64,000 nt of DNA, taken from Ligustrum vulgare (taxonomy: Eukaryota > Streptophyta > Magnoliopsida > Lamiales > Oleaceae). The position numbers and the translations under genes are program-made. The stretch lies in the NCBI GenBank assembly GCA_963555705.1, contig OY743171.1, forward strand, positions 15,747,352-15,811,351, written 5' to 3'. Numbering within the stretch: the stretch's first letter is position 1; each line of letters begins with the position of its first letter. The notes under the pieces are model-generated. The model had not been told where the DNA came from, made no database searches, and saw only the letters and a program-made list of their open reading frames with translations. Below, piece after piece: positions 56,936 to 64,000 of the stretch.

Positions 56936-57273
56936 AGTATTGATGAAAATTTCCTGATTGCAAACCAATAGGAGGATGAAAGCTAGAAAGCCGATATAGC
57001 AAACTATTTGGCAGGAAAATACACACCAAGTACGAAAGACGAAATGCGGTTCATGGCAAGGAGGAGTGCGAGGTATACTCTAATTGGTAACGAACTTTAC
57101 AGGCGCTCATTCACACAACCACTCCTTCGATGCCTGAATAAGTGTGAGGCAGAGTACATTTTGAGTGAGATCCACGAAGGCATTTGTGGTGGACACATTG
57201 GGGGAAGAGCTTTGGCCGCTAAAGTACTAAGGCAAGGATACTACTGGCCAACAATGGAATCAGATGCGGATGA

Positions 57274-59886
57274 TGTAACGCCCCGAGTTCCGAGGAGCGC
57301 GGGAACGTCACTTTTCTAAATTCTTGAATAAACTTTGTTGCGGAAAATGACTAAATATTAAATATCGCATTTATTGAATAAAAGTTTAGCGATAATTCAA
57401 ATGGAATAAGTAAATTCGTACAAATTTATAAAAATGACAGTTCTTGATAAAATGAAATAATTATTTCAAAGTTTATGACTTTTTAGAAAAAAGTATCAAT
57501 TTGTAATTTGCCGTCATTGCCCATCACTCGCCACCGTCTTCGAAATCTGTAAAAAAATGTTAAAATAACGGGTTGAGCATTTCAAAATGAAATACTCAGT
57601 AGACTCATCGCCAGTAATTAATCTACAAGATAATTGAACACGTAATCATGCAAATAATGTAGTGACATTCTTTTCTTATTCATAGGCATCACATAGTGAA
57701 CGCAAATGAACACATTCTTTTCTTTTCTTGGCTAGCAGATAAATTATGCCCAGCATAACATAAATTATTTATCTCAAAAGAGATATTCTTTTCTCATGCA
57801 ATTAAGCATAAAATCACACAAATCCACATAACACATGCAATTATAATATAAATCAATTAGTGGGGGCGAGTCTACCTTAAATCCGACGAGTGCAAAGTTG
57901 AGCGGGAAACGACTTAAATCCTTTAAATCTCCGTACGCCTCGTCTAGCCAATAAGCTACATTAGTCTTTTAAAATTTATAGTTTAAAAATGATAAATTAC
58001 AATTTGAGGACTGAGGTTGATGATTTAAAAATTGAGGGACTAAAATGAATACTTTGAAAGTTGAGGGATTAAAATGAATACTTTGAAAGTTGAGGGACTA
58101 AAATGAATATTTTCAAAAGTTGAGTTGAAACTCAAAACGAATATCAAACAATAGGGCTGAAATAATAGATTTTTAAAACTATAGTGACCGTTTTAGATTA
58201 TTTTAAAACTTGGGGACTGAAATGAATACCTTGTAAAACTTGGGCTTAAAATCGAATGAATTTAACGTACAGGGACTGAAATAAAAATGGGTTTAATACT
58301 TAGGGGGCTAAAATAATAACTTTTGAAACTTAAAGTAAGATTTAAAACATTTAAAGCTGTAGGGACTGAAATAAAAGATTCTGAAATATAAGGGCTGAAA
58401 GGTAAAACAAAAACATATTAATATATACATATCCCTCATATCTCTCTCTATCGTTAGAGAGATAGAGAGATCGGAGGACGAGAAGGGGCGACGCCCCTTC
58501 TCTCGTCCAGCCGCTGCCGGGCACGAAACGCCGTCGTTCGACCGGCGGTGGGACCGCCATCATATGGCGGTGACTGGTCGGTAAATGGTGACGGTTTGGA
58601 GCGGATTTAATGCTTGATCTTGTGCAAAAACTGAAGTTTGGAGTTGGGAATTTTCTGGCAATATGTGCGGTCGAAAGTGATCGAGGGTTGAGGTAAGTCT
58701 ATTCTTTGAATTTGGGTTTTTGATTTGGGACTGGCGTTGGTGGGGATGTTGTGGCTGCGATGGTGGTTTGGCCGTGTGCGATGGTGATGAAGCTGGGTGT
58801 TTGATTTGGAGGTCAAAAACGGGGAGAAACGAAATGGGCAGCGGAGTTGGGTTGATGGTGTTGGGGGCGGTTGAATGTGTTGTTGTGATGAATATGGTTG
58901 GTGGTTGTTGGTGATGGCTGCAGTGTTTGGCGGTGAATGTGGTGAATATGGTTGGTGGCTTTGGTAATGACAGTGTAATGCTTGTAGTGGTGGTGTGGCT
59001 TGGTGGATTAAAGGCTGTGGTGGTGATGATGATAATAGGTTGTGCAGGTCGATGGTGGTTGGCAATTGGTTTGATTTCTTGGTTGCAAAGTAATGGCTGA
59101 GTGTGGTGGATTGTGGTGATTGAGGTCTGGGCGGCTTGACAGTGGTGATGCAGCTTGGTGGTGTGTGCGTTGATGGTGCCAGTGGTGATGGTGGTTTTGG
59201 TAGTAATTGCGGTTTAGGTGGTTTTGATGGTGTATTGTCCGTGGGTGGTGATGCTGCAGGTTCGGTGAATGAAGGTGGATTTCCTGTGCGATGGTGGGAG
59301 TTTGGGTGAAGAGGGAAGGGGAAGATATACATTGGCTTGGATTCAAAATTGGCAATTGCTTGATTTGTGATTGAGGGCTGAAGGGGAGGTTAATTTGGTG
59401 CAGATGGTGTGTGAGGGGGAAAGGAATTTGGCTGATGAATTGATGGTTATAGACTCAACTTTGGTAAGTTATGGCAGATTGTGGGAATTAGTTACTTAAT
59501 TGAGCCAAGAAAATTGTGTAAATTGATTTTTGATTGGGGTAACAATATCAGAATATAAACTTTTGAATTTAGGGATATTGAGATTTTAAAATAAATAAAA
59601 ATTTGAGAATGAATTAAATTGGAGCTCAAATATTTAAAGTTTGGACTAAAATTTATCGTTAAAGCTACATTTGGAAATTTCTTAAAATTGAAATTGGACT
59701 TTAAAGATAAATAATGTAAATAAGATACTTTCATAAAAATTGAATTTGAACTAGGATAAATTTAAATAATTTAAATTTTAACTTAAATTGGTCAGACGAA
59801 ATTGTGTTTAAAATAAATAGGTAAAGTCGTAGCGACACGTTTTAAATAATATTTAAATAAGTCACAGAAAATTCTCGGTCGCTACA
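57274..59886 (-). mobile_element. Solo LTR of family A, reversed, TSD GATGA
   Basis: 2613 bp from TGTAACGCCCCGAGTTCC to CTCGGTCGCTACA, flanked by GATGA at 57269-57273 and 59887-59891. Read on the minus strand it starts TGTAGCGACCGAGAATTTTC and ends GAACTCGGGGCGTTACA, as do the family-A LTRs at 5800 and 17534, and it shares TACTGAGTATTTCATTTTGA-type text. There is no internal region. The 241-residue Pro/His/Ser-rich minus-strand ORF (58607-59332) is a compositional effect in the LTR. Confidence 0.92.
58020..58400 (-). repeat. Minisatellite-like 'GGGACTGAAATGAAT' tract in the solo LTR
   Basis: A phrase close to TTGAGGGACTAAAATGAATA recurs at 58024-58110 (three near-identical units of about 29 bp) and looser copies continue to about 58385. 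The equivalent part of the other family-A LTRs (13930-14170, 18810-18990) has the same phrase reversed ('tttcagtccct'). Confidence 0.7.
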
Positions 59887-60830
59887 GATGACACCGTGAG
59901 AAGATGTAGGGCCTGTCAAATCCACGGAAATGTCCTCCATCAGCCCGATGCACCTTTACAACCCATAGCAGGGCCATGTCCATTCGATCAATGGGGAATC
60001 GACATTTTGGGACCTTTTCCACCGGCTCCGTGTCAAAAAAAGTTCTTGATTGTGTCCATTGACTATTTCACTAAGTGGGTGGAAGCGGAAGCAGTTGCAA
60101 AAAATCTGAACAGGAAGTGAAAAAATTCCTCTGGAAAAATGTTGTCAGCCGGTTTGGAATACCTCGAGTACTGATATCTGATAATGGAAGGCAATTCTAA
60201 GGATCCAGACTTAGGAAATGGTGCGAGGAATTCAAAATCAAGCAGTTTTTTACCTCGGTCATCCATCCACAGTCAAATGGGCAAGCGGAAGCAGCAAATA
60301 AGAACATACTCAGAGCCTTGAGGAGCAAAATCGATGGTTCAAAAGGGAAATGGCCTGATGAAATCCCAGGAATTCTGTGGTCGTACCGCACTACAACCAG
60401 AATAGAAACAGGGGAGACACCATTCTCATTGACTTATGGTAGCGAAGCTATAGTCCCAATGGAAATAGGGATTCCAAGTTTAAGGATTCAACTACATGAT
60501 CATGAGGCGAATGAAGAAATGTCCAAAGAGAACCTGGACCTATTGGAAGAGAAAAAGGACCAGGCGGAACTAAAAGCTGTGGAGTATTGAAGAAAAATGA
60601 TGAACTATTACAACTAGAGGGTACAACCTCGAACCTTCCAAGGTGGAGAACTTGTGCTAAGGAGGGCCGACGCAGCAGGGCACTCAGTAGGAAAATTGGA
60701 TGCGCGATGGGAAGGACCATATAAAATCTCAAAGGTTGTGAAGCCTAGCACTTATGAACTTGAAGATCTTCAAAGCAAGAAGCTCGGCCGACCGTGGAAC
60801 GTCCAGAATCTAAAAAAATATTACCATTAA

Positions 60831-60948
60831 TAAAAATCTTTTCTTTTCCAATGCTACCTTAATAATGTAGAGACGGGTTCTAATAAAGTCCGAGTTAATG
60901 TTTCCCTTGATTGATTATCCTATGAAAGACACGAGCATATAAGCGCAC
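60831..60948 (+). other. Start of 3' untranslated region of Tat element
   Basis: Short stretch between the end of integrase and the tandem repeat. No gene. Confidence 0.5.
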
Positions 60949-61305
60949 AAAAAGGCTGACCACAATCAACGAATGGGTCACTACGGCCAACAAACGCGCA
61001 AAAAGGCCGACCACAGTCAACGACTGGGTCACTGCGGCCAACAAACGCGCAAAAAGGTGGACCACAGTCAATGACTGGGTCACTGCGGCCAACAAACGTG
61101 CAAAAAGGCCGACCACAGTCAACAACTAGGTCACTGCGGCCAACAAACGCGCAAAAAGGCCGACCACAGTAAACGACTGGGTCACTACGGCCAACAAACG
61201 CGCAAAAAGGCCGACCATAGTCAACGAATGGGTCACTGCGGCCAACAAACGCGCAAAACCGCCGACCACAGTCAACGACTGGGTCAATATGGCCATAAAA
61301 AGCAC
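60949..61305. repeat. 51 bp tandem repeat, seven copies, in the Tat 3' region
   Basis: Units begin AAAAAGGCCGACCACAGTCA and end GGCCAACAAACGCGC; starts at 60949, 61000, 61051, 61102, 61153, 61204 and 61255, an exact 51 bp period. Being 17 codons long, the array stays open on the minus strand (ORF 60920-61417, repeat FVGRSDPVVDCGRPFCA). Tandem repeats in this part of Tat/Ogre elements are known and can seed satellites. Confidence 0.95.
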
Positions 61306-61602
61306 TTAGGCGACCAACCACGATACACAACCGAGTCACTAAGGTTTTCAAAACGCACGAAAATTTTGAACTTGCTAGGTCAACATTTTCATTAAGCGTG
61401 CAGTACAACATTGACAATCTAAAGTACGTGGCCGCAAAATGATAACAAAAGATGTGTCAGCCATCAACAAAAATAAAAATACATTAAGGAGAAACGCCCT
61501 TAATACGCTACACAAAGGCGCAAAGAGCCATTTCGGATAACTACTATCATTGTAATTTAGAATATATGCCGCAAAAACTAAGTGAAGGATCACCAAATAT
61601 TG

Positions 61603-62068
61603 TTAATCCTCCATGTTATCATCGTCAAACTTTTCTGCTTCAGTGCCTAGCTGTTCACCGTCAAATTCTTCGACACGTAAAAAACTCCAATCTCCCTGCT
61701 TCTTTTTCGAAAGTTGTTTCTTGCAGGCCTCAAAGCCATTTGTGTACTGAGAAGATGACGCCTCAACTATCCCCTCAAAGTAATCAGGAGATGTCTTGTA
61801 CGCTTTGATAACATCATCCACTAGGGACCGAAACTCGTCTGTATCATGATAAGAAGCCAGGGCTTTAGAAATCTCTGCCTGCGTCTCAAGCTCTATGGTA
61901 GCAACCTAAGAATGAAGGTCGGACACCTGCAGTTCCAACCCCTTTTCCCTTAATTTGGAATACTCCAACTTTCTCAGCAACTTCTGAACTCGCTCATCAC
62001 TATTCATCAAATTATTGGTCTGACGAGCTAGGGTGTCATGTATCAAGTTGGCACCCAAGACCACCTAC
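61603..62068 (-). pseudogene. Antisense ORF of Tat element, coiled-coil protein with one stop
   Basis: On the minus strand a frame of about 155 codons runs from near 62068 to the stop at 61603. It begins LGANLIHDTLARQTNNLMNS, then a heptad-rich part (VQKLLRKLEYSKLREKGLEL), one TAG (61908-61910, probably from CAG), ELETQAEISKALASYH, DEFRSLVDDVIKAYKTSPDY, NGFEACKKQLSKKK and an acidic end. It is coding-like and not a shadow of pol, which ends at 60830. Antisense accessory ORFs downstream of pol are reported in some Tat elements; this may be one. Function unknown. An ATG (61821) inside gives only the C-terminal 72 residues. Confidence 0.65.
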
Positions 62069-62088
62069 CAAAAAAAAATATACGTATA

Positions 62089-62153
62089 ACGTCCCCCAGC
62101 TCGCCGCCGAGCTGGGGGTATCGCGCCCAGCTCTCACCCGAGCTGGGTGCATT
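62089..62153. repeat. Two GC-rich hairpins upstream of the antisense ORF
   Basis: CCCCCAGCTCG-CCGC-CGAGCTGGGGG (62094-62119) is a perfect 11 bp stem. About 10 bases on, GCCCAGCTCTCACCCGAGCTGGGT (62126-62149) is a second stem of the same wording. They stand out in AT-rich DNA. Confidence 0.8.
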
Positions 62154-62159
62154 ACATTA

Positions 62160-62162
<3 letters not shown>

Positions 62163-62202
<40 letters not shown>
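62163..62202. repeat. (AT)n microsatellite
   Basis: About 20 AT units directly after the hairpins. Confidence 0.95.
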
Positions 62203-62419
62203 TCATACAATAAATAAATACAAAAGAAAAAGGGGAAGAAAACTTACCAAGTAGTGAGAGAATTTTTGCAAGTGATGTGGAGAAATGGGAGAGGGAAGCG
62301 AGGCCTTAAGAAATATTTATAGAGGTATCCCATGTTTTTCATGCATACGTGATTTCATCTGTACTGTGTAAAATTCATCTGTACAGTTAAAAATCACTCA
62401 TGCTTGAAAAGGGGGCAAC
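62203..62419 (+). promoter_or_regulatory. End of Tat internal region and polypurine tract
   Basis: GAAAAGGGGGCAAC (62406-62419) precedes the 3' LTR start TGTAATGG at 62420 and is the plus-strand primer tract. On the minus strand this region could hold the promoter of the antisense ORF; TATTTATAGAGGTATCC (62315) contains, reversed, CTATAAATA, a plausible TATA box for it. Confidence 0.7.
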
Positions 62420-62645
62420 TGTAATGGGTATAAACCCAAGTGTTAATGGATCTCTTTTGGGCCTACAATGATAAAAAAAAAAATCATTGGACTAGAAATC
62501 GAAGTCCAATAATCCAATAATAAGATGCCATAGTTAAGAACAATTGGAATCCCACTAATTGGACCACAAATAAGGGAAAATGAATATATAAATGTTAATT
62601 CTTAATTGGCCCCATGAATCCTGCAAAATTGGACTAGACTTTAGG
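62420..62645 (+). repeat. 3' LTR of Tat element, first part
   Basis: Matches 52464-52694 (TGTAATGGGTATAAACCCAAGT... GACTTTAGG) until a reversed family-A LTR begins at 62646. The remainder should lie beyond the window. Confidence 0.9.
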
Positions 62646-64000
62646 TGTAACGCCCCGAGTTCCGAGGAGCGCGGGAGCGTCACTTTTCTAAATTCTTGAA
62701 TAAACTTTATTGCGGAAAATGAATTAAATATTAAATAGTACATTTATTGGATATAAGTTTAACGATAATTCAGATTAAATAAAGAAATTCTTACAAACTT
62801 ATAAAAAAATGAAAATTCTTGATAAAATGAAATGTTTATTTCGAAATCTACGACTTTCAAAAAAATAATATCCAAATTATATTCTTCGCCATTGCCCATC
62901 ACTCGTCTCCGTCACCGAAATCTGCAAATTTGTTAAAACAACGGGGTGAGCATTTCAAAAATGAAATACTCAGTAGACTCAACTCCAATAATTAATCTAT
63001 AAGATAATTTGACAAGTAATCATGCAAATAATGTAGTGATGTTCTTTTCTTATCCATAAGCATCATAAAATGAGTGCAAATGAACACATTCTTTTCTTGG
63101 CATCATGCTAGCAGATAAGTTATGACATGCATAACATAAATTCTCAAATTTATCTCAAACGAGATATTCTTTTCTTTTCTCATGCAATTAAGCATACAAA
63201 ATCACACAAATCCACATAATCACGTGCAATTATAAAATAAATCAATTAGTGGGGGCGAGTCTACCTTTAACGTTACAAATTCTCAAAGATTTTGGAGCGG
63301 GAAGTACGTCAATCTCTTAATTCTCCAAATGATTCGTCTAGCCAAGAAAATTAAATTAAATTAGTATCTTGAAATTTACAGTTTTGAAATAAAACTAAAG
63401 TTTGGGATTTAAAATAAATAGTTTTAAAAACTTGGGACTAAAATGGAGTTTTTTTTTTCGAAAATTAAAGGACTCATTTAAAATGCTGCTTAAAATAATC
63501 AGGGACTGAAATAAATTTTTTTGGAACTTAGGGCTGAACTCTAGCTACTTAAAATATTTTAGGGACTGAAACAATTTAAAACGACAAATTAAGGACCTAG
63601 AAGCAATTTTTTTTTAAAAAAACAAAGTTATATAAAAATATATATATACATAACACACACTCTCTCTTCTCTATCTAATACCGACAGAGAGAAGAGAGAC
63701 GGAGAGTGAGGGGAGGGTGGACGCCCTCCTCTCCGATCGATCGCCGGTGCAGAGAAACGACAGTGGGGAACCTGGGTGAGCAAGAAAAATGGAGTTTTTG
63801 GGTGCGATTTTTGAGGAAAATCGAGGCTCCGCCCGTGTGTTCTCCGGCGAAAATTTACGACTGAGGTATGTAATAGGCTTCTGAGGTTGTGGGTTTGTAT
63901 ATTTGTGCCTTTAATTTGAGTTTTAGGGAGTTAGGGGAGACGGCTGTGGTGGCGGTCGAGGTGTGGATTGCGGATGCTGGGAAAATTGATATTTGGTTTT
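62646..64000 (-). mobile_element. Family-A LTR, reversed, cut by window end
   Basis: Starts TGTAACGCCCCGAGTTCCGA like the solo LTR at 57274 and follows it in order through CACTCAGTAGACTC-type text, the GGGACTGAAA tract and CTCTCTCTTCTC before the window ends. Whether it is a solo LTR or belongs to a full reversed element cannot be told. Left flank TTAGG (62641-62645) should be repeated at its far end. Confidence 0.88.

Larger units (their letters stand above)
56936..60830 (+). pseudogene. Integrase of Tat element, split by a solo LTR
   Basis: N-terminal zinc domain at 57008-57273: RYTLIGNELYRRSFTQPLLR, EIHEGICGGHIGGRALAAKV, GYYWPTMESDADD. A 2.6 kb solo LTR intervenes, then at 59887 CRACQIHGNVLHQP continues. 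Core: QWGIDILGPFPP (Asp, codon 60001), then after a TGA (60118) and frame changes LISDNGRQF (Asp, codon 60180), HPQSNGQAEAANK (Glu, codon 60298), WSYRTTTRIETGETPFSLTY. C terminus: GELVLRRADAAGHSVGKLDA, WEGPYKISKVVKPSTYELED to the stop near 60828. D-D-E residues all present, frame broken several times. Confidence 0.92.
52464..62645 (+). mobile_element. Tat-lineage Ty3/gypsy element, 10 kb in window
   Basis: 5' LTR starts TGTAATGGGTATAAACCCAA at 52464; the 3' LTR starts with the same text at 62420. Inside: primer site, gag, protease, RT, RNase H, a second RNase H, integrase (split by a solo LTR), a 51 bp tandem repeat, an antisense ORF, hairpins and a polypurine tract. The second (archaeal-like) RNase H between RT-RNase H and integrase is diagnostic of Tat. 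Its 3' LTR is interrupted at 62646. The presumed left target duplication is CCAAC (52459-52463); the right one lies outside the window. Confidence 0.92.

Noticed and set aside
58607..59332. 241-codon minus-strand Pro/His/Ser-rich ORF
   Set aside because: Lies wholly inside a solo LTR with strong C/A bias and has no domain; a similar C/A-rich ORF sits in the family-A LTR at 18023-18490. Long reading frame explained by composition.

Overview
This is AT-rich nuclear DNA from a flowering plant, very probably a eudicot. The evidence is one intron-containing plant gene (a WAV2/ABHD13-type alpha/beta hydrolase) followed by about 58 kb made almost entirely of plant transposable elements nested in one another. 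The species cannot be named from the sequence. There are no bacterial or organellar genes, no rRNA, no CRISPR array and no convincing tRNA gene.

Layout. 1-5300: the seven-exon WAV2-like gene on the minus strand, intact by eye. 5800-19910: a Ty3/gypsy element (family A, Tekay/Del-like) with LTRs of about 2.4 kb. It keeps gag and part of protease but has lost RT, RNase H and integrase. Its 5' LTR is split by two insertions: a 2.25 kb PIF/Harbinger-like element carrying a clathrin heavy chain fragment (6144-8398), and a 4.6 kb element whose centre is a huge imperfect hairpin packed with TAACGA/TCGTTA motifs (9312-13885). 19911-30650: small DNA transposons (foldback, Tourist-like, hAT-like and MULE-like MITEs), a CACAA-rich minisatellite, microsatellites and an unidentified coding scrap with a 58 bp duplication. 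30650-32720: a dead Ty1/copia pol on the minus strand and a cluster of five tRNA-derived SINE copies.

34400-64000 is a stack of gypsy elements. A chromovirus-like element (PBS 48700, gag to integrase 48741-52463) received a 13.6 kb Athila-like element (34870-48450, TSD TCCAT) just upstream of its PBS, probably in its 5' LTR. That Athila element itself holds a 1.5 kb solo LTR (46483-48017, TSD TCTTA) in its 3' LTR. The chromovirus integrase is cut by a Tat-lineage element (52464 to beyond 62645) with a second, archaeal-type RNase H, a coding-phase 51 bp tandem repeat and an antisense ORF. The Tat integrase is split by a reversed solo LTR of family A (57274-59886, TSD GATGA), and its 3' LTR by another reversed family-A LTR running off the window (62646-64000).

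How the parts work together: only the hydrolase looks like a functional host gene. Every retroelement frame I read is broken by stops or frameshifts, so none looks autonomous now. The target-site duplications and interrupted frames give a readable relative order of insertion. The most unusual structures are the CpG-retaining foldback element in the family-A LTR, the clathrin gene capture, the palindromic TTACGGCCGTAA array of the Athila element, and the antisense repeat and coiled-coil region of the Tat element.
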